Assembly: GCA_030145275.1 (NCBI GenBank)
Contig: JAQYVV010000002.1
Span: 62,001-126,000 of the forward strand
Source: Desulfurivibrionaceae bacterium
GTDB taxonomy: Bacteria > Desulfobacterota > Desulfobulbia > Desulfobulbales > VMSU01
Direction: 5' to 3'
Length of the DNA: 64,000 bases
How positions within the stretch are numbered: the stretch's first letter is position 1; every line of letters starts with the position of its first letter. Under the pieces are notes generated by a model. That model made no database searches. It was not told where the DNA came from and saw nothing but the letters and a program-made list of their open reading frames with translations. This document shows positions 36,590 through 45,736 of the stretch, piece after piece. The translations under genes were made by a program, and so were the position numbers.

Positions 36590-37642
36590 ATGACAGAAAA
36601 AAAGATTTCACGTTACGCTGAGTCCGGCGTTGATATTGACAAGGCAAATGACTTTGTTGATAAGATTAAACCCTTGGTTTCCGCTACTTTTGGGCGCGGA
36701 GTACTGACGGGTATTGGCGGTTTTGGGGGGTTGTTTGCCCTGGGTAACGATCGCTATACTGATCCGGTCCTTGTGTCTGGCACAGATGGGGTCGGCACAA
36801 AATTGAAAATTGCTCAATTGTGCAACAAGCATGATACGATAGGTATTGATCTGGTTGCCATGTGCGTTAATGATATTATCGTTTCCGGAGCAAAACCCCT
36901 TTTCTTTCTTGATTATTTCGCGGTCGGCAGCCTTGATGTTGACCAGGCCACTGATGTGGTTAAAGGCATAGCTAAGGGGTGTGAAATATCAAAATGCTCC
37001 TTGATCGGAGGGGAGACTGCAGAAATGCCTGGGCTCTACGCGCAGGGAGATTACGACCTGGCTGGCTTCACTGTCGGTATTGCCGAGCGCAATGAGATTA
37101 TTGATGGTTCGGGCATTCGGGATGGTGATAAAATAATCGGTTTAGCCTCAAGCGGAATTCACAGTAACGGTTATTCCCTGGTTCGGAAGATTTGTTTTGA
37201 GGAGTTGGGGCTCAAAGTTGAAGATTACGTTGATGAGCTAGGCTGTACTCTGGGAGAAGAACTTCTCAGACCAACGAGAATTTATACTGAAACCATATTA
37301 AATCTTGTCAAAAACTTTAATGTCAAGGGGGTTGTCCATATTACAGGCGGCGGCTTCATCGACAATATTCCCCGGGTCCTGCCAAAGGGGTGTAAGGCAA
37401 TTATCAACCAAGATAGCTGGGAAGAAATGCCAATTTTTGAGTTTCTCCGCACAAAGGGTAATGTCAGCAGCTATGAAATGCACCGGACCTTTAACTGCGG
37501 TATAGGTATGACCGTTGTGGTAGGGGCTAAAGAGGTCGATGATGTGCTTATGCAGTTGAAGGCCTTGGGTGAAACGGCGCATGTCATCGGCGAAGTTGCG
37601 GTCCGAGGTCCTGAAGACGTGGAAGGGGTGGAATTAAGATAG
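36590..37642 (+). CDS. purM: Phosphoribosylformylglycinamidine cyclo-ligase (AIR synthetase)
   Basis: 350 residues, normal length. Motifs: YAESGVDIDKANDFV at the start, SGTDGVGTKLKIA (ATP site), GGETAEMPGLYAQGDYD, and GFIDNIPRVLP. It makes aminoimidazole ribotide from FGAM with ATP, purine step five. It is followed by a strong bidirectional terminator. The 160-base leader contains a T-rich stretch with no recognised regulator site. Confidence 0.97.
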   Translation: MTEKKISRYAESGVDIDKANDFVDKIKPLVSATFGRGVLTGIGGFGGLFALGNDRYTDPVLVSGTDGVGTKLKIAQLCNKHDTIGIDLVAMCVNDIIVSGAKPLFFLDYFAVGSLDVDQATDVVKGIAKGCEISKCSLIGGETAEMPGLYAQGDYDLAGFTVGIAERNEIIDGSGIRDGDKIIGLASSGIHSNGYSLVRKICFEELGLKVEDYVDELGCTLGEELLRPTRIYTETILNLVKNFNVKGVVHITGGGFIDNIPRVLPKGCKAIINQDSWEEMPIFEFLRTKGNVSSYEMHRTFNCGIGMTVVVGAKEVDDVLMQLKALGETAHVIGEVAVRGPEDVEGVELR

Positions 37643-37680
37643 ATGTAATTGGCCAGTTACATTTTTTGAATTTTTCACCC

Positions 37681-37719
37681 AAAAAACCCGGAACAGGTGT
37701 TAACTGTTCCGGGTTTTTT
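37681..37719. terminator. Bidirectional rho-independent terminator between purM and moaB
   Basis: CCCGGAACAG (37687-37696) pairs with CTGTTCCGGG (37704-37713), flanked by six A on the left and six T on the right. It serves both convergent genes. Confidence 0.92.
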
Positions 37720-37730
37720 GTGGTGTCTGT

Positions 37731-38228
37731 CTATTCACTACCGCAATCTTTTGTGCCACCCTTTATTTTATAAACAGCGTGACTAAGTGCCGGCAGTATT
37801 ATTTCAAGGTTTTCCCGTGCAGCTTTTAGGCTCCCTGGCAGGTTGATAATCAGACATGTGCCGCGAATGCCGCTTATCCCCCTTGAGAGCATGGCGTTTG
37901 GTGTTTTTTGCATACTTGCCATGCGCATTGCCTCAGAGATGCCGGGCACCTCTTTTTCAATGATCTTTCGTGTTGCTTCAGGGGTCACATCCGTTGGACT
38001 GACCCCTGTCCCGCCCGTTGTAACGATTAAATCAATATTTTTGTTGTCAGCCCAATCCACCAGAGTATCCTGGATCAAATTCTGCTGGTCAGGGATGATC
38101 CGGCTTATTGTGGTATTTGCACCAATGCTGCTTAGCATCTCTTGGATTAAGGGGCCGCTGGTATCTTCTCTAGCGCCTATAGATCCTTTGTCACTGAGGG
38201 TTAAAACACCAATTTTTATAACTTCCAA
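37731..38228 (-). CDS. Molybdopterin adenylyltransferase (MogA/MoaB family)
   Basis: About 165 residues from the TTG at 38228, which has AGGAAGAG eight bases upstream; a TTG at 38258 is the alternative. Motifs: IGVLTLSDKGSIGAREDTSG, the MPT-binding TTGGTGVSPTDVTPEAT, and LIINLPGSLKAA. It activates molybdopterin with ATP before molybdenum insertion, so the organism should make Mo or W enzymes such as formate dehydrogenase. It begins five bases after the stop of the EF-G-like gene, so it is likely co-transcribed with it. Confidence 0.9.
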   Translation of the reverse strand: MEVIKIGVLTLSDKGSIGAREDTSGPLIQEMLSSIGANTTISRIIPDQQNLIQDTLVDWADNKNIDLIVTTGGTGVSPTDVTPEATRKIIEKEVPGISEAMRMASMQKTPNAMLSRGISGIRGTCLIINLPGSLKAARENLEIILPALSHAVYKIKGGTKDCGSE

Positions 38229-38232
38229 GACC

Positions 38233-40293
38233 CTACTCTTCCTTGGCTGCCGCAACAATTTTTTCGGTTAGGTGGGCAGGCACTTCCTGGTAGTGAGAAA
38301 ACTTTGTGGTAAAGCTTCCACGCCCACCGGTGATAGAGGTAATATCCGGTGTGTATTCGAGGATTTCTGACATGGGTACCTGGACATTTACTTCCTCGGT
38401 TTTTTCTTTTGAGTCCATTCCCATGACTTTGCCGCGCCTGCTATTGAGATCGCCAATGACGTCTCCGACACACTCCTTTGGCATGCTGACAGTCATGTCC
38501 ATAATCGGCTCAAGAAGAACCGGGGCGGCATCTTGGGCTCCTTTCTTGAACCCCATCGAGCCTGCTATCTTGAAGGCCATTTCTGAAGAATCAACGTTGT
38601 GGAAAGAGCCGTCGTAAACGGCCACTTTGATATCAACGACGGGGAAACCGGCAATAATCCCGTTGCCCATGGATTCCAGCACCCCTTTTTCAACGGCCGG
38701 AATGTAACTTTTGGGGATAACGCCGCCGACAATTCTATCTTCAAATTGAAAACCTCCACCAGGTGGCAAAGGCGAAATTTCAAGATAGTTTTCAGCATAT
38801 TGACCCCGACCACCGGATTGTTTTTTATGTTTGTACTGCACTTCCACTTTTTTCTTGATGGTCTCTTTATATGGGACTTTCGGGGTATGAAGTACCATTT
38901 CTACCCCGAATTTCCTCTTAATTTTGTCACCAATAAGCTGTAGGTGCACGGCACCGACACCGGAAATTAATATTTCATGGGTCTGTGGTTCGCGGCTCAG
39001 CTTGAGGGTAGGGTCTTCTTCCAGCATTTTGGTAATTGATGAAAACAATTTGTCTTCGTCATCCTTTTTGGCCGTGCTTACCGCATAAGACATTGAAGGT
39101 ACGACCGCCTCCATTATCTCATAAACAATGGGATCGCTGGGGGTGCAAAGAGTGTCTCCAGTGGTAGTTTCCTTTAGCTTGGCTACAGCCACGATCATGC
39201 CTGGAATAGCACTGTTGACAGGTTTTGTCTCCTTTCCCTCCATGAGAAGAAGCTGGCCGAACTTCTCATTCTTGTCTTTTGTTGAGTTGTAAAATGTGTC
39301 ATTATCCAAGGTGCCGGAAAAAACTCTAAAAATGGTCAGACGGCCAGCATACGGATCTGCCATAGTTTTAAAAACCTGGGCAGAGAAGGGTTCGTCTGCA
39401 GAGGGACCCCTTTCTATGATATCTTTATTTTTGGGATTTACTCCTGTCCTGGCTTGTGTTTCTGCCGGTGATGGCAGCAGGTCATTGATAGCATCAAGAA
39501 GAAGCTGGGTCCCTTTGTTCTCAGAGAGGGCACCTGCCAGTACCGGACAAATTTGGGCTGACTTAATCGCGTTTTTTAAACCTTGCTTCAGCTCATCGTC
39601 TGTCAGTTCACCCTCTTCAAGGAATTTTTCGATAAGTTCATCATCGGTTTCAGCAACCGCTTCCATAAGGGCCTCGCGGTAAATATAGACATCGTCGGCC
39701 ATGTCAGCAGGGATCTCTGTTTTACTAGCCTTGCCGTTGTTGTCAAACAGGTAGGCGGTGTTGCTGAGAAGGTCGATAACCCCTTGAAACTTATCTTCTG
39801 CTCCAATGGGAAGATGGACAACTGCCGCATTTTGGGGAAGATTATTTTTTATACCATTGACGGCATTTTCAAAATTGGCTCTCTCTCTATCCATTTTTGT
39901 GATGAAAATGATGGTCGGTAGGTTGTTTTCTGCAATGAACTCCGCAATTCTTTCGGTCTGGTGCTTTACGCCTAAAACAGCACCAATGGCGAAGATAGCC
40001 CCGTCTGTAATTGTCGCAGCAAAGCGTGCGTCGTTGATAAAGTTGTCGTCACCCGGGGTGTCTATCAAATAAGCGGAGTGTTTATTCCAAGAGTAATTAT
40101 TGAAGGAGGAGCTGATGGTGTTTTTACGCTGTTGCTCTTCAGGTTCGAAATCCATACAGGAGGTGCTGTCGTCAACTTTGCCGAGACGAGTTGTTTTGCC
40201 GGCTGTAAACAACATCGCTTCGGCAAGGGTCGTCTTGCCGCTTTTTCCGTGTCCAAATATTCCAAAATTTCGAATCATCTGAATATCACTCAT
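38233..40293 (-). CDS. EF-G-like translational GTPase (EF-G2 type)
   Basis: 686 residues from the ATG at 40293 (MSDIQMIRNFGI), with GGAGAAG five bases upstream; longer starts lie in the leader. G1 is FGHGKSGKTTLAEAM, G3 is DTPGDDNF, G4 is TKMDRE, followed by EF-G domains II-V (GGRGQYAENYLEISPLPPGGGFQFEDR). Unlike main FusA, the G1 has HGKSGKT and switch regions differ (SCMDFEPEEQQRKNTI), as in the EF-G2/FusA2 branch that often lacks full translocase activity. No rps or tuf genes are near. Role: probably ribosome recycling or a stress function, inferred. Confidence 0.9.
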   Translation of the reverse strand: MSDIQMIRNFGIFGHGKSGKTTLAEAMLFTAGKTTRLGKVDDSTSCMDFEPEEQQRKNTISSSFNNYSWNKHSAYLIDTPGDDNFINDARFAATITDGAIFAIGAVLGVKHQTERIAEFIAENNLPTIIFITKMDRERANFENAVNGIKNNLPQNAAVVHLPIGAEDKFQGVIDLLSNTAYLFDNNGKASKTEIPADMADDVYIYREALMEAVAETDDELIEKFLEEGELTDDELKQGLKNAIKSAQICPVLAGALSENKGTQLLLDAINDLLPSPAETQARTGVNPKNKDIIERGPSADEPFSAQVFKTMADPYAGRLTIFRVFSGTLDNDTFYNSTKDKNEKFGQLLLMEGKETKPVNSAIPGMIVAVAKLKETTTGDTLCTPSDPIVYEIMEAVVPSMSYAVSTAKKDDEDKLFSSITKMLEEDPTLKLSREPQTHEILISGVGAVHLQLIGDKIKRKFGVEMVLHTPKVPYKETIKKKVEVQYKHKKQSGGRGQYAENYLEISPLPPGGGFQFEDRIVGGVIPKSYIPAVEKGVLESMGNGIIAGFPVVDIKVAVYDGSFHNVDSSEMAFKIAGSMGFKKGAQDAAPVLLEPIMDMTVSMPKECVGDVIGDLNSRRGKVMGMDSKEKTEEVNVQVPMSEILEYTPDITSITGGRGSFTTKFSHYQEVPAHLTEKIVAAAKEE

Positions 40294-40456
40294 GCGCTTC
40301 TCCATTTGTAGTTTAAGGTGAAAATAAGCAAACATAATATGGCTAATAAAAACCAGGATTATTGTCAACCTATTCTAAAAAATACTTGTGGGTGCATACG
40401 GAATCTGGCACCTTGCATATGGTTGTAATAAATAGAGGATTTTGTAAAAAGGGGAA

Positions 40457-42061
40457 ATGGAAAAACCTTCTAAAAATACAGGGAAAATTGCCCGCTCCGC
40501 CGGAATAGTCAGCTTTGCTGTGATGTGCAGCAGAGTTTTGGGGCTAATCCGCGAACAAGTTTTTGCGGCACTCTTTGGGGCCGGTTTTGCCTACGACTCT
40601 TTTGTTGTTGCCTTTCGGATTCCAAACCTCTTAAGGGATCTGTTCGGAGAAGGTGCATTGAGTGCCGCCTTTGTGGCTGTTTTTTCTGATTATGATACCA
40701 ATAAGAGCAAGGAAGAGACCTGGCGATTGGTCAATAATGTGCTCATCTGTGTTGGTCTTATTCTAAGTGGCATAACCTTGATTGGAATTTTTTTCGCCGA
40801 GTCTCTGGTCTTGCTTATTGCACCTGATTTTGCCCAGGTTGCCGGTAAGGTGGAGATGACTAAGTGGCTTACTGTAATTATGTTTCCATTTCTTATCTTT
40901 GTCTCCTTGGCGGCTGTGGTGATGGGGGCGCTGAACGCAAAAGGAAAATTCTTTGTTCCGGCGATGGCTTCCAGTTTTTTTAATCTTGGCTCCATTGTAG
41001 GGGGGGGCAGTCTCGCTTTTATCCTGCCCAAGTTTGGTTATCCCGCGATTGTTGGCATGGCCTTTGGCACCCTGATTGGTGGAGTGTTGCAGTTTTCCGG
41101 TCAGCTTCCAGCATTGGTAAAGACAGGCTTTCGGTTTCGTCCAAGCATCAATTTTTCCGACCCTGGACTGAGACGTATATTTTTGTTGATGATACCAGCT
41201 GTTGTAGGATTAGGGGCTACGCAGATCAATATTTTTATTAATACTGGTTTTGCCGCCTCGTGTGCGGAGGGAAGCGTCTCCTGGCTTAATTACGCCTTTC
41301 GGCTGGTTCAGTTCCCCATAGGTGTCTTTGGGGTGGCGGTTTCCATTGCGGCAATGCCTGTCTTTTCAAAATGTGCGGCGATGAACGATATGGCGGGGAT
41401 TCGTGAAACCTATGTGTCATCGCTCACCTTGGCATTCTGCCTGACGATACCCGCGACGGTTGGCATGTATTTCCTGGCAGAGCCGATAATCAGAATCATA
41501 TTCGAACACGGTGCTTTTACAGCCTTAGATACCGCAAAAACGGCAGAGGCCCTCTCGTTTTACGTTCTTGGTTTGTTTGCTTATGCCTGTGTTAAAATTA
41601 CGGCACCGGTTTTTTACGCCTTAAATGACACCAAATTTCCGGTTATTGGCAGCTTTTTGGCTGTCGGGGCCAATATTGCCGCAATTTTATTGACTATTGA
41701 TGCCTTGCAGCATAAAGCCATAGCCTTGTCAACCTCCTGTGCCATGGCGGGGAATTTTCTTTTTTTAATCGTTGTTCTGTATCGAAAACTTTCCGGGTTT
41801 TCCCTTTCCTATCTCATGGTGGGGCTTATGAAAGTTCTCGCTGCCTCCTTTGTTATGGGGGGGTGGGTTGTTTTTGCTGGCGGCCAGCTGGAGGTATGGA
41901 TGCGCAATGGAATTATGAATGATATTATTGGGCTGTTTATGCTTATCGTGTCTGGAGCGTTGTTGTATGGGGGAGTGCTGTATTTACTTCGCTTAAAAGA
42001 GATGGATTTGCTGGTGGAGAAAGTAGTTGGTAAAATAAAGTTGAAAGTTGAAAAAACTTAG
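40457..42061 (+). CDS. murJ: Lipid II flippase MurJ
   Basis: 534 residues with about 14 membrane helices. Motifs: SRVLGLIREQVFAALFGAG near the N-terminus, FRIPNLLRDLFGEGALSAAF, and LNYAFRLVQFPIGVFGVAVS. It flips the peptidoglycan precursor lipid II across the inner membrane. It starts the plus-strand envelope genes (waaA, lpxK and lpxC follow at 43-46.7 kb), although rsmE on the opposite strand interrupts. Confidence 0.96.
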   Translation: MEKPSKNTGKIARSAGIVSFAVMCSRVLGLIREQVFAALFGAGFAYDSFVVAFRIPNLLRDLFGEGALSAAFVAVFSDYDTNKSKEETWRLVNNVLICVGLILSGITLIGIFFAESLVLLIAPDFAQVAGKVEMTKWLTVIMFPFLIFVSLAAVVMGALNAKGKFFVPAMASSFFNLGSIVGGGSLAFILPKFGYPAIVGMAFGTLIGGVLQFSGQLPALVKTGFRFRPSINFSDPGLRRIFLLMIPAVVGLGATQINIFINTGFAASCAEGSVSWLNYAFRLVQFPIGVFGVAVSIAAMPVFSKCAAMNDMAGIRETYVSSLTLAFCLTIPATVGMYFLAEPIIRIIFEHGAFTALDTAKTAEALSFYVLGLFAYACVKITAPVFYALNDTKFPVIGSFLAVGANIAAILLTIDALQHKAIALSTSCAMAGNFLFLIVVLYRKLSGFSLSYLMVGLMKVLAASFVMGGWVVFAGGQLEVWMRNGIMNDIIGLFMLIVSGALLYGGVLYLLRLKEMDLLVEKVVGKIKLKVEKT

Positions 42062-42092
42062 TGCGATGTTTGTTTAGTTTCAAATTTGCTGG

Positions 42093-42270
42093 ACTCGTAA
42101 AAAGTCTGGATCTGCCTCAAGATGGCTAAGCACAGATAAGCGCAGACTTCAAGGCGTGGTATTTTTTAGCGGGCTTCGGTCATACATATGGTATACCGAA
42201 GGTCGGTAAAAAATCCATTTATGCCCCTTGTGGGTACAACGCAGTAGATCGGACTTTTTGCGACGCCATC
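42093..42270. repeat. Complex palindromic element between murJ and rsmE
   Basis: Outer arms TCGTAAAAAGTC (about 42094) and GACTTTTTGCGA (about 42254) pair with one mismatch. An inner stem pairs GGCTTCGGT with ACCGAAGGT around ATGGTAT near 42190. One 17-nt unit is at 42135-42151 (GATAAGCGCAGACTTCA). It covers the space between two convergent genes and may act as terminator for both. Confidence 0.7.
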
Positions 42271-42288
42271 AAATTTCCAGCAACGATT

Positions 42289-43029
42289 TTACGGGATGCT
42301 GCGGAGAAGATTAATTTGGGCGAGGATGGCCGGGACGGCAGTGTCGACTCGTAGAATGCGAGGTCCAAGAGAAAAGGCAGAAAAGCCTTGATCTTTGAAT
42401 TTGCCAATTTCGTAGTCGATCCAACCGCCTTCCGGGCCTATGGCAAGAACTGTTTTTTTTCCGCTAATTGGCGGTTTTACTTGTTCCCAAAGGCCGTGTT
42501 TTGTGTTCGGATGTGCTAGCAAACGACATGGGTAGTCTGTCAGTTCTGGTAGATCGTCTTCAATAAAGGGCTTGAACCTTTGGTGGATACTAACCTTGGG
42601 CAGCAGAGTGTCGACGGATTGCTCGAGTCCCTGGATGAGGTAGTCACGGTACGATTCATCTTCGAGAAGTGAGGCATGAAAGAAACTTTTTTCGACTCTT
42701 TTGGCATTAACGAGAAAAATCCTGCCAACTCCAAGGGCCGTGGCCTGTGCCAAGACTCTTTTTAGCATTATCGGACGCGGCAAGGCAAGGATAAGGTCGG
42801 TCAGGGGGCGAGGCGGCGGTTCTGGATTGTTTATCTGGAGTTTAATGGTTACCGATTTGTCGCTCGTCTCTGTGATGATGCCGCTGCCGCTGCCACCATT
42901 TATGATGCCTACCCGGACGGTGTCACCTGGCGCAGATTTTAATACCTTTAGGATGTGTTCACTGCGTCGGTCATGAATAGTGATCTGGTTTGTTGCTGCC
43001 TCATGCGGCTCAAAAAGAATGATATTCAT
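42289..43029 (-). CDS. rsmE: 16S rRNA m3U1498 methyltransferase RsmE
   Basis: 246 residues. An N-terminal PUA-like domain (HILKVLKSAPGDTVRVGIING) precedes a SPOUT knot with LAIGPEGGWIDYEIGKF and FSLGPRILRVDTAVPA. It methylates U1498 of 16S rRNA with SAM. It is encoded opposite to its neighbours, and its start is about 85 bases from the divergent waaA start. Confidence 0.93.
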   Translation of the reverse strand: MNIILFEPHEAATNQITIHDRRSEHILKVLKSAPGDTVRVGIINGGSGSGIITETSDKSVTIKLQINNPEPPPRPLTDLILALPRPIMLKRVLAQATALGVGRIFLVNAKRVEKSFFHASLLEDESYRDYLIQGLEQSVDTLLPKVSIHQRFKPFIEDDLPELTDYPCRLLAHPNTKHGLWEQVKPPISGKKTVLAIGPEGGWIDYEIGKFKDQGFSAFSLGPRILRVDTAVPAILAQINLLRSIP

Positions 43030-43114
43030 TGTTGAAGTCGGATGTATTGTTTTTTATGGTTTAAACAACGGCTTTACTTTACATAAAGGTTTTATTTTTT
43101 TCTGGGGAAAAACG

Positions 43115-44398
43115 ATGTTCCTGTTGTTTTATAACATTATTCAAATCCTGGCGCTATTGCTTCTCTGGCCTATCGTTGCAGTGGTAGTTTTTTTTGTGCC
43201 AAAATATCGGGGCAGGTTTGGCAAGCGCCTGGGCTTGGGGCTGAAAAAAGTACTACTTCCCGAAGGCCGTAAGAGAATATGGATCCATGCCCTTTCGGTG
43301 GGGGAGAGTTCCTCGGCAAAGCCACTGATAGCAGCGCTAAAAAGAGAATATCCAGAGGTTGTTCTTATCTTTTCCACCACCACAAAGGGTGGGGAGAAAA
43401 TTGCTGAATCAATGAAAGGTTTTGTTGATTTCAGGGTCCCTTTTCCTGTGGACATATCGTTTGTGGTCACAGGTTTTGTACGATATTTGCGACCTGATCT
43501 GTTTATCTTGATTGAGACCGATTTCTGGCCGAATGTGTTGCACCAGTTACGGAAAAACAGGGTCCCTTGTATGTTGGCAAATGGCAGGGTTACCGAAGAA
43601 TCGTTTCAAAGATACAAGAAGTGCATGCCGTTATTTAGGCAACTTTTTGACTCTTTCGATTCTCTTTACATGCAGACTGAAAAAGATGCTGCAAATATGC
43701 TCAAGCTTGGTGTTGAGCCCTATAAGGTGGAAAATATTGGTAATCTGAAATACGATATGGCAGATATTCCTGCTGCGGTGGATTTCCAGGGAAAAACATT
43801 CAGAGATGAACTGCATATTTCGGCTGAAAAAAGATTGTTTGTTGCCGGCAGTACACATCCAGGAGAAGAAGAGATAGTATTACGGGTTTTTAATAAACTG
43901 CAAAACGAGCTTTCGGATCTTTTGTTGGTTATTGCCCCCAGAGATGTCTCCCGAGGTGAAGAGATCGTCAAGATGGCACAGAAAGAAGGCCTTGAAGCAT
44001 GGAGGAGGGCGGGGCAGTTCCGGGACAACTCCTCGGTTCTGGTACTTGATACTCTGGGTGAATTGATTCGAATATATACTCTTGCCGATATTGTTTTTAT
44101 TGGCGGTTCCATGGTTGCGGAAGGGGGGCATAATCCCCTGGAGCCTGCATTTTTTGGCAAACCGGTTGTCTATGGTGAGTGTATGACAGATTTTTCTGAA
44201 ATTATTAGGGATCTGGAAGAAGTTCATGCAGCTGAAACGATCAAGAATGAAGAGGAACTTTTCCGCGTTCTGTTTAGGATTTTGTCCGATGATGTCGAAA
44301 GGGAGCAAATGGGTGAACGAGGCTCTGTTTTGGTTAGAAAACACCGAGGTGCAGCAGGGCGCTACGTTGAACGTATTGGGCAGGTGATGCAGTTATGA
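43115..44398 (+). CDS. waaA: 3-deoxy-D-manno-octulosonic acid (Kdo) transferase
   Basis: 427 residues from the ATG at 43115 (MFLLFYNIIQILALLLLWP), preceded by GGGGAAA; an upstream in-frame start overlapping rsmE is unlikely. One N-terminal membrane anchor (about 3-25), then GT-B glycosyltransferase 30: IHALSVGESSSAKPL, FIETDFWPN-type segment ILIETDFWPNVLHQL, and VFIGGSMVAEGGHNPLEPA. It adds Kdo from CMP-Kdo to lipid IVA at the inner membrane. Its stop overlaps lpxK by four bases (ATGA). Confidence 0.95.
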   Translation: MFLLFYNIIQILALLLLWPIVAVVVFFVPKYRGRFGKRLGLGLKKVLLPEGRKRIWIHALSVGESSSAKPLIAALKREYPEVVLIFSTTTKGGEKIAESMKGFVDFRVPFPVDISFVVTGFVRYLRPDLFILIETDFWPNVLHQLRKNRVPCMLANGRVTEESFQRYKKCMPLFRQLFDSFDSLYMQTEKDAANMLKLGVEPYKVENIGNLKYDMADIPAAVDFQGKTFRDELHISAEKRLFVAGSTHPGEEEIVLRVFNKLQNELSDLLLVIAPRDVSRGEEIVKMAQKEGLEAWRRAGQFRDNSSVLVLDTLGELIRIYTLADIVFIGGSMVAEGGHNPLEPAFFGKPVVYGECMTDFSEIIRDLEEVHAAETIKNEEELFRVLFRILSDDVEREQMGERGSVLVRKHRGAAGRYVERIGQVMQL

Positions 44399-45441
44399 GA
44401 AAAAGCCATGAGTTTCTGTTCCTTTTGGGTAGGCTCTTTTCGCCGCTATATGCTCTGTTGATGCGCTTTCGTGCTTTTCTGTATCAAAAAAATTTCTTTA
44501 AGAGGACAAAACTTTCGGTGCCGGTTGTTTCGGTCGGCAATCTGACCATGGGAGGTACTGGAAAAACACCCATGGTTTTTTATATCGCCAAGCTTTTTGC
44601 TGAGCGATATAAAACGGCCCTTGTCAGTCGTGGTTATGGGGGGAGCGCCAGAAAAAAGGTTAATCTTGTCTCGGATGGTGAGGATATTTTCCTCTCTTCT
44701 AAGGAAGCCGGCGATGAGCCCCGCCTACTCGCAGAATCGCTTCCTGGAGTTCCAGTTATAACTGGTTCTCGTCGGGTGCTTACGGGGCAGTACGCAGTGG
44801 AAAAGATGGGTGCGGAACTAGTTATCATGGATGATGGCTTTCAGCATATGGCATTGTGTCGTGATTGTAATCTTGTCTTGTTTTCCGCCGCTGAACTTTT
44901 GGGGAGCGCTTGGGTTTGCCCCGGAGGGCCGTTGCGGGAAGCTTTTTCAGCGCTCCAGAGGGCAGACGCTTTTGTGATTACCGGGGTTAATGCGTCTTAT
45001 ATGGACAAGGTCGATGAGTTTACTGCAACTCTTCTGGCAAGCTTTCCGGAAAAGCCTGTTTTCTTGGGAAGCTATAAACCTGTGGGGCTGCAGGAAGCGG
45101 GTGGGCCGAACGTTGTTGCCCCGGGAAACTTTGGGGATATCTCTTTTTTAGCCTTTTGCGGGATAGCAACACCTGAATCGTTTCAGGATTCACTGGTTGG
45201 GGAAGGCCTTGCCGTCAAGGAATTTTTGTCTTTTCGGGATCACCACTCATTTGTCCAGGCAGATATAGACAAAATACAACATCGGGCCGTTCAGGCAGGA
45301 TGCGATGCCTTGGTGAGCACTGCCAAGGATTTTGTGAAACTACAATCATTTTCATTTCAAATGCCATTATGGATCCTCAAGGTTGAACTCGATATGGAGG
45401 TTGGCTTTCCAGAGTATCTTCGTAAGAAGCTTTTCTGCTGA
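44395..45441 (+). CDS. lpxK: Tetraacyldisaccharide 4'-kinase
   Basis: 348 residues. An N-terminal hydrophobic segment is followed by Walker A GNLTMGGTGKTPMV, ALVSRGYGG, and IMDDGFQHMALCRDCNLV. It phosphorylates the 4' position of lipid A precursor. It is translationally coupled to waaA (ATGA overlap). Together they finish the Kdo-lipid A core. Confidence 0.96.
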   Translation: MRKSHEFLFLLGRLFSPLYALLMRFRAFLYQKNFFKRTKLSVPVVSVGNLTMGGTGKTPMVFYIAKLFAERYKTALVSRGYGGSARKKVNLVSDGEDIFLSSKEAGDEPRLLAESLPGVPVITGSRRVLTGQYAVEKMGAELVIMDDGFQHMALCRDCNLVLFSAAELLGSAWVCPGGPLREAFSALQRADAFVITGVNASYMDKVDEFTATLLASFPEKPVFLGSYKPVGLQEAGGPNVVAPGNFGDISFLAFCGIATPESFQDSLVGEGLAVKEFLSFRDHHSFVQADIDKIQHRAVQAGCDALVSTAKDFVKLQSFSFQMPLWILKVELDMEVGFPEYLRKKLFC

Positions 45442-45539
45442 CCTTTTTTCGTCTTATTGTCCCTGCGCAAGTATGTGTCCTTTTTTCTGAAGAAACCTCT
45501 CGTAGCTAATGACTGTGTTTTTTTTGCCACAGAGGAATT

Positions 45540-45635
45540 ATGTGGTTTTTTGCCCATTTCATGGCTGTTTGCTTGGTTATGTTCGTTATCTCCCTGAAAC
45601 AGTGGGTCTTCTGGGGTTGTTGTTGTTTATGCTAA
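45540..45635 (+). CDS. Possible small hydrophobic protein (31 aa)
   Basis: In the 295-base gap before lpxC, an ATG with AGAGGAATT directly upstream opens 31 codons, reading MWFFAHFMAVCLVMFVISLK and then QWVFWGCCCLC. It would be a single membrane helix with a cysteine-rich tail. Only the ribosome-binding site and hydrophobicity support it; it could be chance. Otherwise the gap contains T-rich sequence and AAGGAG at about 45705-45710. Confidence 0.25.
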   Translation: MWFFAHFMAVCLVMFVISLKQWVFWGCCCLC

Positions 45636-45736
45636 TGCTTGTGTGTTTTGGCCCGATTGTTGCAGGTTGTAGGGAGTATTAAGTATTGTACTGAACAAAA
45701 CAATAAGGAGAAAGCGACGTAGGTCGTTATAAATAT

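Noticed and set aside
40405-40425. Sigma-54 promoter before murJ (TGGCAC and TTGCA)
   Set aside because: The GG and GC elements are several bases too close for a sigma-54 site.
42980-43114. N-terminal extension of waaA by 45 residues
   Set aside because: It overlaps the rsmE start on the other strand, lacks a ribosome-binding site, and the ATG at 43115 has GGGGAAA and gives the usual family N-terminus.
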